A DNA stretch of 37,366 nt from Pelomyxa schiedti (GCA_020536535.1 JAHLWZ010000034.1:27203-64568), one strand, 5' to 3'; counted from the stretch's first letter, positions 1 to 10,900 are shown. The notes: generated by a model from the letters alone, not told the origin. Program-made: numbers and translations.

Positions 1-7
1 AACTCAC

Positions 8-355
8 AGCACAGTGATGGGCTTCCACTTCCCTCAGATTATCCTCTGAGATGCTCTGGTCCGGCACCAGTGTGTCAGACTCAGCAGAGGAATCTGATCA
101 ATTAATGATCTGGCCCGTTAGACAGTGAGCGACAACTGCGTCGCGTGCCGCGCACCGTCGCCGTGACAGTCTTAATGTTGGTACCTGGATTGTGGGAACG
201 TTCGTTGCCCTTCTGTCCCTGTGCACTACTGTTGTTGTTGTTTCAAGTGTGTGCTGCGCGTCTGTGGCACCCCCGCAACACTCGCCCGCCACGATCAGCG
301 CCGCTAATACAACCGAATTGTGGGGCGCTGTTGCCTCATTAGCATTGTGGGGCAC
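8..355 (-). CDS. Possible partial gene fragment, unknown product
   Basis: Read on the minus strand, positions 7 to 1 are GTGAGTT, a strong splice donor. Before it is an open, acidic, serine-rich segment (DSSAESDTLVPDQ, then SISEDNLREVEAHHCA) that looks like an exon. Its likely acceptor is the TTGATCAG near 99-92. Further 5', a GC-rich open frame begins at an ATG at 355 (MPHNANEATAP) and could be the first exon, since other genes here also start with GC-rich, low-complexity coding sequence. I could not find a donor that joins the two parts in phase without a very short intron, so the link is uncertain. No domain is recognised. The gene would continue past the left edge of the window. Confidence 0.28.
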
Positions 356-1752
356 GTGCTATCCCCACATCATCAACTCACCGTTGGCGTCCATAGATAG
401 AACATCGGTCGTCAACCACCGCCATCACCCGAACCCACCCAGGACTTGGGTGCCCATCATTCAGTATATTTCCTCTTCCACGTGCGATATGCGTTGTTGA
501 TAATGAGACTAACAACAATCGCGCAGGCTCACGTTGTCAGCACGCAACCACGCCCGCAGTACTTGATGTCACTGTTACAGTCAGCAAGAAAACAGAATCA
601 AACGGAATTCACATTCTCCGAAAAACCTCTTCATCACAGCAGGTATTCGTATTAATAGTTTGATTGTGCCATGGAGTCACGCATGCCTTGATATCGTTCA
701 CACAGGTCATTTTGGTAACTGTCGGTTTATTGACTCAAAAAAAGGAGTGAAGTGAAACCGGATGATGCCAAGGAAATGGAACTGCAAAAAAATGCTCGCT
801 AAGCATAGCAATCCGGATCTCTCTTTTGTATGAACTGTTGTTTGCCAATGCAAGAGGTTCCTCTTTTGCTCCTCGTAATGTAATGAAAGATCTCTCGGTT
901 ATTGCTGAAATCAGCATGCGCACATAGTGAGGACCCAATTCCAGTTTGCGTTTTCCTTCGAGGACAGTTATTTTTTTACTTCTCACTGGAGTCTCACAAC
1001 ACATTCAATACTGCCCCACACGTGCAATATCAGAGTTGGCATATGCTCATTTTCATAGCACATTAAGTGCTTTCCAAAGTTATCTTGCTGGTGGCAACAG
1101 ATTCCAATACTAGCATCAAGCACCTACATAGGTGCGTTGCAAAGAAATAGTGCTAATACTCATGGAAAAAGTACGGGATTTCTTTGTCTTGTAATACCAC
1201 TGCGACCTCTACTCATTACACTACGGGTACTCCATTCTCCATTGTTTTTTTAATCCTCATCTCGCTAGTGTTAAATGTTACGTCTGCTGCACTGGTAGCT
1301 GTTGACCTATGGGTATCCTTCCACCTGTGGCTGTAGAAGTTGGCAAATTAGCCTGCTGAAAGGCATCACTGGAACCCTGGATATGGCGATTCAGTCACTG
1401 TATGTGTCCTAAGTTTCCAAGCAGTGTTCTTAAGTTCCATTAGGTTAAACAATGCTACTCCAACCTCTGTTATTAAAAACCTGTTCTCACTTGCATTCCC
1501 CAGTAACCTACCCAACACAAAGAATTGACAAAAAAAAGATAGAACAAGACCTGTAGCTTCCTCCCTGATTACCGAAGTGGCACTGTTCAAAATACAACTA
1601 AAACTACGAGAGCTCCTAGTTCTACCCCAACACGGTGGAACTGTTCCCTTTGTTGTTCGTTGGCCAAAAATTTCATTCTGTTGAAATTTTTGGGATGATG
1701 AGGATTCCCCTGCAGTGATTAGATTAGATTGAGATTGCCTCAATTTTCTGAG
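356..1752. other. Long spacer without a supported gene
   Basis: This 1.4 kb is AT-richer than the coding regions and is the longest gene-poor stretch in the window. Short open frames occur at 446-655 (+), 735-1004 (-) and 1366-1809 (-), but none has a recognisable domain, a clean splice pattern or amino-acid composition like the real genes. No tRNA-like B box and no clear repeat was seen. It probably holds the promoter of the FHA-RING gene and, if the left-edge gene is real, its promoter as well. Confidence 0.5.
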
Positions 1753-4418
1753 ATGTCGCACTGGGACCACTGCGCGTGTGCGTCGCACCTCGTCTATCGG
1801 GCGCCGCAACCCGCGTCACCTACCCCAAGTGCAACTGCAACAGCAGCCGACGAGCCCCTCCTGCAACCTATGGCGCCGCCGCTTCGCCCCCCAAGCGACG
1901 CCGCCCACTACGAATCGGCAAGCGACGCGCCAGAGTGCGGCGTGGTCGTCGCCCCCAGCGTCGTCCACATGCAGCAGAGGCGGTTGACGATCGGGAGGCT
2001 AAAGTCGTGCGACGTGAGGCTCGATGGCACCAAGAGGCCGATGTTGATATCGCGGCTTCACGCTGAGCTGCTGTGCCCTTCTAATTCTATTTCTATTGCT
2101 GTTGGTACTGGAACTAGTGGTAGTAATGGTAGTGTTAGCACTGCTACTAGTGGCAGTGGTGATGATCATGGTGTGGGAAACATTGGTGGAAGAGGGTCTG
2201 ACTTGGCTGATATGGTGAGTGCTTTTACTGTTCCTCCTTCCCTCATTCATTCAATATCTCGTTGTGCGAGCGATTGTAAGTGTTTGATGCACCCCGTTTT
2301 TTCATTGTGATAGAATATCTACTCTATGTACACCAACATCCCAACACCAAAGCCCAAACTTCAACCATCATAATTATTGTTCAGAACAATGGAAATTCAC
2401 TGATACTCTAAGGTTGCTGCTAAGACTGCAGTGGAATGGTCAATTGTAGATAAAGGCAGCCTTAATGGTGTTTTTGTCAACAGCACGAAAATTTCAGCTG
2501 GTCAACCTGTAGTACTCCATCATCGAGACTTGATTGTATTTGGAGGGGGAGGGAATGTTCTGCCTGGTTCAGTGGTGCATCAACCAGAGAGTGAATTCCA
2601 GTTTCTATTCATGCAAAGAAATGGAAGATCCATCGAGCCGAAGCAAACACCAAAACAAACATCCCTGGATCCCAGCAGCCAAATTGTTCCGTTAAGTCAC
2701 CAATCGTCACACTTCTTCATCACCTCAGAGCAATTTAAACCTCTTCCAAGGCCAGGCACATCAGGCAGCTCTCTGCATCTCACCCCAAATTCCACCTTTC
2801 AACCAGGTACAAGCGACAACATTATTCCTCATACACAAAATGGAGGTACGAACACCACTGCCCAAACAACTTCTACATCCGCAAGCGAAGAGAGCCATAC
2901 CAAACTTTTATCTGTCTCTGAATCCTGTATTATACAAAATCCAACTTCTACAGTATCAGTATCCACCACCACATGCTTAAATATTCAACAACCTATTCCT
3001 ACCAATTTTGACCAGGAGCCACATGAACTAGATTGTGTGAGTATGTTCTATTTTTAAAAAAATGCACTTGACTAAATTTCTTTCTACATTTCACAGGCTC
3101 AACTATTTCTCCATCTCCAAAGAGAGCAAAAGTGGAGGTGACAGTATCAACGACTTCAATTTCTCCCCTTTCCCACTGTAAAAATACCGCCTTTCCTTCT
3201 CAGTTGAGTGAGATAAAAAAACAAGTAGCAATCCTTGAGGGAAATAAAAAGGTGAAGAACTGCCTCATTTCCTAAATTAACATTCATAATAGCTTGTGGA
3301 GGAGTCTGAAGCTAAATACAAAGAAGTGGAAAAAACAGGCAAACCTGATGAGACTGCTAAAGAGGAAATGTCCTTGGTAGTTGCGGCAACTTCAACAACA
3401 GAAGCAGGCCCAGAAGAAGATAGGGTAGCTATTTTCTAAGGACTTATGCTCACCGAGAATGACTATTCTCAAGGCCAGCAGAGCAAGTGAAGAATTACTC
3501 CTGCTTCATAAAACTATAGCTGAAGATTATATCCCGCGCTCAACACTTGAAAGTGAATTCACTTGCTCTGTGTGCAGGGACCTTTTTATCGATCCATGTA
3601 CTTTGGAGTGTTCCCATAGGTTGGGTCGCACATTATTCTTTGTTTGCAACATTGATTGGGTTCAGCTTTTGTGCTGAGTGTATAGAACATTGGTTGCAGC
3701 AACAGTCAGACTGTCCCTTATGTAGGACAAAAGTGTGTATTCCATGAGCCAGAATTTAGTTAATTGACTGCAGAAAACTTAAGGTGAGGAAGACTGCTGT
3801 TCAGTCACTCACTCTCCGTAATGCCGTGTCTGCACTAATAAAAGGATTATCTGAAAATCAGATCACACACTACCAAGCCCGCCTTCAAGCACGGGAAGGT
3901 AGACAATCCCGGCTCTTGCTTTCCCTATTCACCAAGACCAATAGACTCAAAAACTCACTCCGCGACATCTTTGGAAGAGGACCCCAAATACAAACAACTT
4001 AAGAAGCACATTAGTGACGCCAAAGAACGAGGCTTACCGTTTTTGAAAATTACAGACACCTGGACAAAAACAGACCAAAAGGTAATTCTCACACCATAAT
4101 ACCCGGCACTACACCTACAAAAACATTTCACAGTTTTGTGCTCACTTTAAAACAGAAGTTTTCTTCCGGAATAGGTCGATACCCAACAGGACCATGTAGA
4201 GAACTATATGCCGAGACAACCGGACTCACTCCAGCCTGGGTGCGAAGTACTTCTTCTGCAGCAACATTGCAATGTGCTCTTGTAAATGTGGGCCTTGTGC
4301 CGTCCCGTGCACCACTGCCACAGGCTTCAGGTGTTCCTGTGATGAGGAGGATGCTAATGGATTTTATACAAGGCCACTGAAGGAGGGTTGTTTCAATTGC
4401 ATTGTTGTTATTTTATAA
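1753..4418 (+). CDS. FHA-RING E3 ubiquitin ligase (CHFR/RNF8-like)
   Basis: Ten exons close in frame: 1753-2214, 2413-3034, 3097-3251, 3293-3424, 3474-3619, 3666-3732, 3784-3898, 3945-4081, 4134-4195 and 4235-4418, giving about 693 residues. The N-terminal part holds an FHA domain: RLTIGRLKSCDVRLDG, then SRLHAELL, and after intron 1 WSIVDKGSLNGVFVN. FHA domains bind phosphothreonine. A low-complexity Ser/Thr/Pro linker and a Lys/Glu-rich, probably coiled-coil stretch follow. The C3HC4 RING is complete: CSVC, then CSHSFCAEC across intron 5, then CPLC. FHA plus RING is the layout of CHFR and RNF8, E3 ligases of mitotic-stress and DNA-damage signalling. After the RING come about 60 basic residues and a cysteine-rich tail (CSNIAMCSCKCGPC, then GFRCSCDEED) that could bind zinc. 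The in-frame ATG at 1753 is the first one; upstream the frame has only a TTG. Intron 9 is only 39 nt. The stop lies 34 bp from the stop of the convergent neighbour. Confidence 0.87.
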
Positions 4419-4452
4419 AACTTTCTTATATTTGCGAGGGGAAAACCTTGCC

Positions 4453-5979
4453 TTAGTGGGAAATAAACTGTTGTGTAGTCATGTAGGTGGATTCGGTTGC
4501 CACAGAAACACGGCCTGAATGGGGAAGCGCGGAGTTTGTGATAATAGTACCACTATGCCAGTCAAGAAGATGAACATTTCCGGACTGGCCAGCGTAGAGG
4601 CACCCACTTACGGAATCATACAGAAGTGATGGGAAATCACCTGTTGCCTTGGGCATTTGGCACTGCCAAAGAGTAGTGCCCCTTGGTGACACGGCAACTA
4701 CCCTGCCGCGGATTCCAACAACTATTGCATATGGAGTGCTCGTAGGGCCATCTGCAACAACAGCAATAGATAAAGAGCTCCCTTGGTAACCACAACCTCG
4801 TAGTTCATTGTACCATAGAACTTTTCTCTCCGCCACATCAAGACAGAAGAGGCTTCCATTTGTTGCACAGTAGAGGCGTGAGTTGTGGTAAGCAACGCTA
4901 ACACCATTGAAAAAGGTGCCCACAAGATTCACCTCTTTGGATTTCACCAAGCCAAGGGTAGTGACATCCACAAAGTTAACAAAACCAGCAACTCCAGCAA
5001 ATATTGACATAGGCCATGCATCTCCTTGGGCAACGCAAACATTGAAAGTGGGGGTTGCATTAACCACGCACCGCGACACAACGCAGCCGTGCTCCAGATT
5101 GATTGCATATATAATCCCCCATACTCCAACCCACACAAGGGAAGGACGAGTTCCCACACTCAACGAGGGATGCGCTGGTAGAGCAGGAAGATTTGGGGCT
5201 AGGGGAAGTGGGGTGCGCCACAGCACGGCACCAGTGGCTTTGTTAATGCGGGCTACACTGCAGTTTGCTGAGGCCACCACACTATCACCTGCATCGCATA
5301 GTACGGCCTCAAACCCTGTTAAAGCTGTCACCCCCATGAAGATGGGAATGCTTGTGATTGTAGAAATCCACTCCACTGCTCCCGTTCCGGCATCCAAAGC
5401 GAAGAGGCAATAATCCACGGCCGCAAAAACCCTCAGCCTTGTTGGGGGCATTTCAGAAGATACTGTTGAAATAACTGATGACGAAGGTGAGGGAGGGGTA
5501 CCCAGTAACACAGAGGGTGTCAAAAGTGGTCTATCATTGGGTAGATCCAGGTTGCGGTCCCACAACAACTTGAGCTTTGAGGAAGTACGTTGAGCTTGCT
5601 GAACAAAGCAAATCACGTGGCCAGTAGTACCTACGACAACAATGTGCTCGTGGTCGCTCGGAGTTGGAGGTGGCGGTAGCGACAATGCGATGCTTCCAGT
5701 CATAGTAGACGAGGTCATTTGCTGCGACAACGTTGGCAGCATCGGCGTCGTAATAAGCTGCGAGCTCGGCATAAAAGAAACAGAGGAGGAAGAAGCGGGA
5801 GAAAGCATGGGCAAAGGAAGAGGGGGCGCCGTAGCAGTACTCACAGAGGGATATAGAGAATAGTCAGGAGGTGGCGGTGGCGGAGGAGGAGGAGGAACAC
5901 TTGTGTTAGGTGTCGAAGACACGGAAAAAGCGACAGGATCTGACACCGGCATCACTACTTGCATCATCGGATCTGCCAT
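4453..5979 (-). CDS. PQQ-like beta-propeller repeat protein, intronless
   Basis: A single open frame encodes 508 residues starting MADPMMQVVM. The first ~130 residues are low complexity, with a run of ten prolines near residue 38. The rest consists of repeated beta-propeller blades of the PQQ/quinoprotein type: a hydrophobic strand, then ALDAGTGAVEW, ARINKATGAVLWR, INLEHGCVV, LDVAERKVLWYNE, VSPRGTTLWQC and LDWHSGTI. The recurring x-D-x-x-T/S-G-x-x-x-W is the signature of this fold. No catalytic dehydrogenase residues can be identified, and no signal peptide is visible, so a cytosolic scaffold or adenylate-forming-reductase-type sensor role is possible but unproven. It has no introns, although neighbours average one intron per ~200 bp. 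It is tail to tail with the FHA-RING gene and divergent from the Rab gene. Confidence 0.78.
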   Translation of the reverse strand: MADPMMQVVMPVSDPVAFSVSSTPNTSVPPPPPPPPPPDYSLYPSVSTATAPPLPLPMLSPASSSSVSFMPSSQLITTPMLPTLSQQMTSSTMTGSIALSLPPPPTPSDHEHIVVVGTTGHVICFVQQAQRTSSKLKLLWDRNLDLPNDRPLLTPSVLLGTPPSPSSSVISTVSSEMPPTRLRVFAAVDYCLFALDAGTGAVEWISTITSIPIFMGVTALTGFEAVLCDAGDSVVASANCSVARINKATGAVLWRTPLPLAPNLPALPAHPSLSVGTRPSLVWVGVWGIIYAINLEHGCVVSRCVVNATPTFNVCVAQGDAWPMSIFAGVAGFVNFVDVTTLGLVKSKEVNLVGTFFNGVSVAYHNSRLYCATNGSLFCLDVAERKVLWYNELRGCGYQGSSLSIAVVADGPTSTPYAIVVGIRGRVVAVSPRGTTLWQCQMPKATGDFPSLLYDSVSGCLYAGQSGNVHLLDWHSGTIITNSALPHSGRVSVATESTYMTTQQFISH

Positions 5980-6279
5980 CACTTCCTTTGTTTGTTGTTG
6001 TTGGTTTTTACGGGGTGCCTCTTTGTCCGATACGAATTCGTTTTGATGTTTTTATAAAAATTGGTGACACGGCGTTTTGAGTAACACCCCAAAAAATGGG
6101 CAGGCAAATAATTCTTGTTTCTTTTGTTGGCAGTGGTTCCCTGCGTTGAAATCAAAGTTACAGGTCACAGGAAATGTGTTGCATTTAAGAAAACAAGATC
6201 TTCTCACTAGCAAGGCGAGATCTCTTCTTGGGCACTTGCTCTTTGGTTGGAATTTCTGGGATAAGCGTACTACAGCAAT
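5980..6279. promoter_or_regulatory. Divergent promoter spacer between PQQ-like and Rab genes
   Basis: Three hundred bases separate the two start codons, so promoters for both must lie here or within the genes. On the minus side, the leader next to the PQQ-like start is rich in TTTGTTTG/TTGTTG (as read on the plus strand 5985-6010). An open frame at 6077-6283 starts with TTG, has no domain and overlaps the Rab start, so it is not considered a gene. No TATA box or other clear element was recognised. Confidence 0.4.
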
Positions 6280-7372
6280 ATGAAGCCAAGTACAGAGTAT
6301 ACTAGTGGTTTGCCTGTGCGCGTGATCCGCGATGATGAATACCCATTGTCTGCCGAATTGATAGAATGGTGCAGAGTCAAGGCACTAAGTCCAGCAATCC
6401 CAAAGTCAACTGCAACAGCCTCTCAGAATAGATCCCGCAGTAGGTGCAGTGGAGCCAAGCAACGGCAGCAACAAATGCTTGTGCACAACGGGGAAAGTCT
6501 GGATACCAATATTGACAGACCGATGTGCGGAAAGATCGTGCTAATAGGCGACGCTTCTGTGGGTAAGTAATTGTATTATTCGTAGTATTTGGGAGTTGTT
6601 CACTTGGAATCAGGAAAGACGGCTTTGATTTCTAGATTGAAGTACAACACGTATGAGGATTCTCTAACCAGACCTACAATCGGTGTTGAATACACACGGT
6701 AGCATTATATTTCCAATATAACTTTCTTACCTACCCTCTAGTCTACCTTATTGCATACGAGGGATAAGTTCGTTTCAGATAGAAATTTTCGTAATTTGAT
6801 GCATTTTTTTCGGTCTCCATTAACTGTAATAAAGGACACTGCAGGGAGTGAAAGGTAAAAATATATACACATTATTTCCCGTTGATGGTGTACCTTAAGG
6901 TTCCACGCATTGACTGACTTCTACATGCGAGGAGCAGGTGGAGCCTTGCTTACTTTTGATGTGAGTAAAAAGAAGACCTTTAAACATCTCAAGTATTGGT
7001 ATACTTCTTTGCAGGTTGGTTGGACACTCTTAGTTTCAAACTAACTGGGGTTTCAGAAATCGGCGCCTGACGTTGCTATTAACTTAATAGGAATGAAATG
7101 TGATTTAACACCAAGAATTTCGAGGGAACAAGCAGAAGAATATGCCAGAAGTATTAACGTTCCTTACTTCGAGGTCTGCGGCGTTCAGTCTTTCCTTTTC
7201 TTGTCATTAAGTACTTACGTGCATTTAGTGCTCTGCAAAGGATGGAACGAATGTAGAAGAGGTGTTTGATAACCTCGCCTGCCAGGTGTTCAGTATGGTG
7301 GCAACGCTGCCAGATGTTAGACTTCCAGTGCCTCCTGTTAGCCTCTCTCAATCCCAGTCCAAGTGTGACTGA
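6280..7372 (+). CDS. Divergent Rab-like small GTPase with N-terminal extension
   Basis: Seven exons close in frame: 6280-6562, 6614-6698, 6742-6790, 6835-6854, 6900-7014, 7057-7173 and 7229-7372, encoding 270 residues. About 85 polar residues precede the G domain. The P-loop is GDASVGKT (residues 90-97), the effector loop PTIGVEY, the G3 box IFDTAGSERF, the G4 position IGMKCDL and the G5 box ECSAKDG. RabF-type features such as the IGVEY and FDTAGSERF stretches support Rab over Ras or Rho. Two core residues differ: the catalytic glutamine (DTAGQE) is serine, and the asparagine of NKxD is methionine. The C-terminus ends in KCD, with one cysteine and no CC, CXC or CAAX motif, so geranylgeranylation is doubtful. 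The GTG AGT at 6961 resembles a donor, but the residues there are needed for the fold, so it was kept as coding. A vesicle-traffic role is inferred from the family only. Confidence 0.88.
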
Positions 7373-7538
7373 CAGCTTGGCACTCCATTGCCCCGTTGTA
7401 TGCAGTCACAGACTTAAAAGTAATATAGTGTGTCATTATATTGCACCATTGATAGCAGTCATGAACGCACAATTAACGGCCGATAACACCGCTACCCGCC
7501 GTGGCAATTTCATCAGTAGTACACCGTTTGAAAAATAA

Positions 7539-8932
7539 ATGGACACCCTCGGGGAGTTCGTGTACGTTGAAGGCGACGGGACTGCCGCAAGCAACACCTA
7601 CCTAGCCGCGAACGACAACAACAGCAGCGGGGAGAGAAGCACCGTGGGCGTAGGAGGCGGAGGGGCCACGGGCACGGGCACGGCCACGCCGCCAGCTAGG
7701 GGAGAGCTCGGCGGGGGTGCCGATGATTACCGCACCACTGCCACAGACGTGAGGGGGGAGCGCAACGAGTCGGTGAGGGGAGTGGTGCTCACTGCTTCGA
7801 CATACCTCACCCACTTGGCCAGTGAGGCTGATCGTGTATGCTTTTGCGTTTCTTCATGCCCTCTCCTTTTTGTTTGTCATTTTGCGGGATTGTCAATGAC
7901 TTTTGGGTTGGTGTTGTCCTTCTGGTAGAGAACAAGGGAAGTCACGGAGGCAATTGATATTACCTTTGAGTCACTAAAAAAGGACATCATTACCATGCTC
8001 GATGCAAAACAGTGTCTTCTGCGCTCTGAAGCTGAGACATATTTGCAGGTGAATTGACTTTCCCTTGCATCTTTGTGGGATCAAAATGATATGAAATCAT
8101 TAATTGTTTCCAGGCTTCATTCAATAAACTCAAATTTCTGAACACCGATTTTCTGCTGGAGCAAAAAGTGCGGCCTGTTAGACATTCTGCCTCTCTGAAT
8201 ACTCAATTACACACCTCAAGCTTCTCTTCCCCAAAGAGCGCATTACGTTTGAGATGAGGAATGCCTTACGCGATATTTCTTTATACCATGGTATTTCTTG
8301 TTTACTCTTTTGTTTTTCCCTTTTTTTTACTCTAGATAGGTGCACACATTTTGGATCTTCCCATCGGTATTCTGGCAAGTGTTATGCAATTTTTACCGCC
8401 TCAGTCAGTACTTGCTTGCCGTCTTGTGTGCTACCAATTTTGGCAGAGTGCACAGAAAGGTTTCCCTTTCTTTCCATGCCTATTCCGTGATTCCAAATAA
8501 CATTATCACGAATACTTCACCCATAATATATCAATAGCATTCAGCTCTGACGGGTGCTGCTCAATCGAGTTGTTCAAGTTTCCCGGAAGTGATACAGTTG
8601 TGAGCCCGGCCATGGACTTCGAGTTCCACATCAACAAGACCCCCGACGGCTCTCTAGGGGTCAATATATTCGTTTCCAAGAAGAAGCTCTATGCACACCC
8701 CAAGCAAGTGACACTGCAAATCACCGGCGACGTGAGTGCCGACTTCAACTTGGTGTTTTCTAGGCAGCAGCTGTGTGAGATGTCACATGGAAGCTCGTCG
8801 GCACAAGCCTGGGTTGTGCCTGAGGCCAGGCACGCCAAGCACATTGTAATCGCGGCCAGTGTTAGAGACACAACCACCATTTCCAGACCCCCTGGAATTT
8901 CTGGGTTGCAACCACCTACCTCGAAACTCTAA
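7539..8932 (+). CDS. F-box protein with unknown C-terminal domain
   Basis: Six exons close in frame: 7539-7835, 7929-8048, 8114-8167, 8221-8290, 8340-8459 and 8538-8932, encoding 351 residues. The first ~80 residues are Gly/Thr/Ser-rich and GC-rich. A helical, probably coiled-coil stretch follows (STYLTHLASEADRTREVTEA onward). The F-box lies in exon 5: LDLPIGILASVMQFLPPQSV, then LACRLVCYQFWQ. It matches the LPxxILxxIxxFLPPxSL-CRLVCxxW pattern that binds Skp1 in SCF ubiquitin ligases. The C-terminal ~120 residues (starting around IELFKFPGSD) are beta-rich and would be the substrate-binding part; I do not recognise the domain. The F-box becomes visible only when the 49-nt intron 8291-8339 is removed. 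A plausible poly(A) signal follows 40 bp after the stop. Confidence 0.8.
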
Positions 8933-8972
8933 GCACTTAGAGCAAAATGTACAATTCTGAGCCTGAGTGAAG

Positions 8973-8978
8973 AATAAA
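8973..8978 (+). terminator. Poly(A) signal AATAAA of the F-box gene
   Basis: A canonical AATAAA lies 41 bp after the F-box gene stop and 58 bp before the start of the next gene on the same strand. Position and spacing suit a cleavage and polyadenylation signal. Confidence 0.5.
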
Positions 8979-9035
8979 ATCTTCGTTTTTCTCTAAATTA
9001 TTGATCGTTCACAAAAAAACGGTTAGAGCACGAAG

Positions 9036-10900
9036 ATGCAGGGACCCTGTAAGACTTCGCATCTCCACTTACCACCTCTAAACCTGCCAACAGGCAATAA
9101 TAACAAGGAGACAACGTGTTCGTCGTGTGAAAGCTCAGCTGCCACAGTGACGTGCCAAAACTGCGGCGTTCTGTGCGACGCGTGCTCGAAACAATTGCAC
9201 TCAATGAAGGTTCTCTCGTGGCACACCCCATCCCCAATCTCCGGGCCACACCAACACGCAACACACAACGGACCTGGGACAACGGCAGGAGCCACGGCCG
9301 CAGCCCCAAGCACCAAGCATGTGGCGGAAAAGGAGACGCTGTGCCCAGTGCACGGCAAGGAACTTGACATGTTCTGCGTGAAGGACGATGTCCCCGTGTG
9401 TGCGCAGTGTTTGCTCCTGGGGCCACACAGGGACCCGACCACGTGCACCCCGCACGCCTGCGAGTCGACGAACGACGCGGTCGCGAGGATGAGGAGGCAG
9501 CTGGGCGACGGGAAGGCGTTCTTGTCAACACTGGGTGACACTCTCTGCGCGAGAAAAAGCCGGCTCGCTGCTGAGCAGAGACGAGTCGACGAGGTTTACA
9601 TATCCCATATCCCACGCGTATCTAAGGTACCAAACTCATGTGGTTTGTTAAAGAGGGTTGAATCTGCCAAGGCTGAGGTTCGCAACATCTTTGATGCTCT
9701 AAGGGCAGCACTTGGAGACAGGGAAAACGAACTGATTGCCGAGATTGAAACATGGCACTGTGAGAAGGGTGTGCACTGAAACCATCAAACGGTTCCGGCT
9801 CTCTAACTTTCACTTTCTCCGTAATGGAACTCCGTTCAGCCGCAAATATCAAGAGACTGATTGATCAGGTTGATGCGTCATCCACAGAAATTTCACAATC
9901 ACAGTCGGCCCTCAATAAAGTTGAGCTTCTTCCTTCCTTTCCATTTCTGCAGTCATGCAAACGGTCCCTTGATATCAATACCACCTGCTTTCGCGCAAAT
10001 CAAGTCCCAGCTGAAGAACCACCCGAGGAAATCGACTTTTGTGCAATAGGGGCACAGTCCATCACCCAACAAATCACTTCTTTCGGTGTGATTGCAACTG
10101 GAGTCTCAATCGCACACAGTTCATTTTCTGCCAGTCCTCAACAGTCCTACCTTGGTGTTGCAGATACAATAGTGATCAAGGTCACACCATCACTTTGTCG
10201 CAAAAATGGACAAACTGCCAATGAGACCGCGGCATCAAAGGTGCCCTTGCAGTTGATTGCCTGTTTCGCCGTGTGTTTTTTTTCTCTTTTTTCAACAACT
10301 CACCAAAACTGTTTGTAAACAAAAAAAAAGAATGACCCCAATGGACTCCTACGCACAGTGCCAGTGAAAGTGAACGGCCTCTCTGTTGAAGTTGGTCCAT
10401 GTACACAACCAGGAACTCACAAACTGTCACTGCAACTGCATCCATTCGTAACACCAGTCATTGTGACTCTGAATGTGACCCCTGTGGTCGTTGCCATCGG
10501 GAAATCAAATGCCACGTACCCAGGATACCGCATGATGACCCTGAGAGACTTCACTCAGGAACCAATGAAGACCAGAGTCTTTGATGTTGCCTCTGCGCAC
10601 GGCGGTGCATTCCTGAGCCTCGCCTCGTTCACACCTAACAACATCTGCCTTATACAAGAGGGATTTGTGGAGTTTGGTGGGGCTTCCAAGTACCTGCAGG
10701 CCACCAGCACCTACGCGACGGGGGACACAGCACCAGTTGGGCAGTGGAACGTGTGCTATTTATACCAAGACACTGGTCGGACCTTCTCACAGTTGAGGGC
10801 AGAACCTGTAACATCGAACGGGAGAAGTGCTGAGCCATACAAGTCTGACACCATTCCGGCTCTGTTTGTGTCAGACATTCCGTCGACCCGCAATTCGTGA
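9036..10900 (+). CDS. B-box zinc-finger/coiled-coil protein, copy A (TRIM-like)
   Basis: Four exons (9036-9593, 9654-9768, 9840-10270, 10331-10900) encode 557 residues. Two B-box-like zinc fingers are visible. The first is CSSCESS, CQNCGVLCDAC, then SKQLHSMKVLSWH. The second is CPVHGKELDMFC, then VCAQC and downstream His. A long coiled coil follows (residues about 150-260, e.g. RMRRQLGDGKAFLSTLGD and RAALGDRENELIAEIE). Next is a beta-sandwich region resembling the filamin repeat found in TRIM2/TRIM45-type proteins, and then a conserved C-terminal domain (MKTRVFDVASAHGGAF, NICLIQEGFVEFGG, GQWNVCYLYQDTG). There is no RING upstream, so it is not a full TRIM E3 and may act as an adaptor. It is the first of two tandem paralogues: exons 2 and 3 are exactly the same length (115 and 431 nt) and phase in both copies. 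Confidence 0.82.

Noticed and set aside
6077-6283. Open frame upstream of and overlapping the Rab start
   Set aside because: It starts with TTG, has no domain or codon bias of a real gene, and fits the leader of the Rab gene.
6961-6996. Possible intron starting with GTGAGT inside the Rab gene
   Set aside because: The residues it would remove (VSKKKTFKHLK) match the normal Rab strand-helix region, so it is coding.
8998-9615. Minus-strand open frames opposite the first exon of B-box copy A
   Set aside because: They mirror the GC-rich B-box exon, and an equivalent shadow lies opposite copy B; the sense frame has the zinc ligands and a paralogue with conserved splicing.
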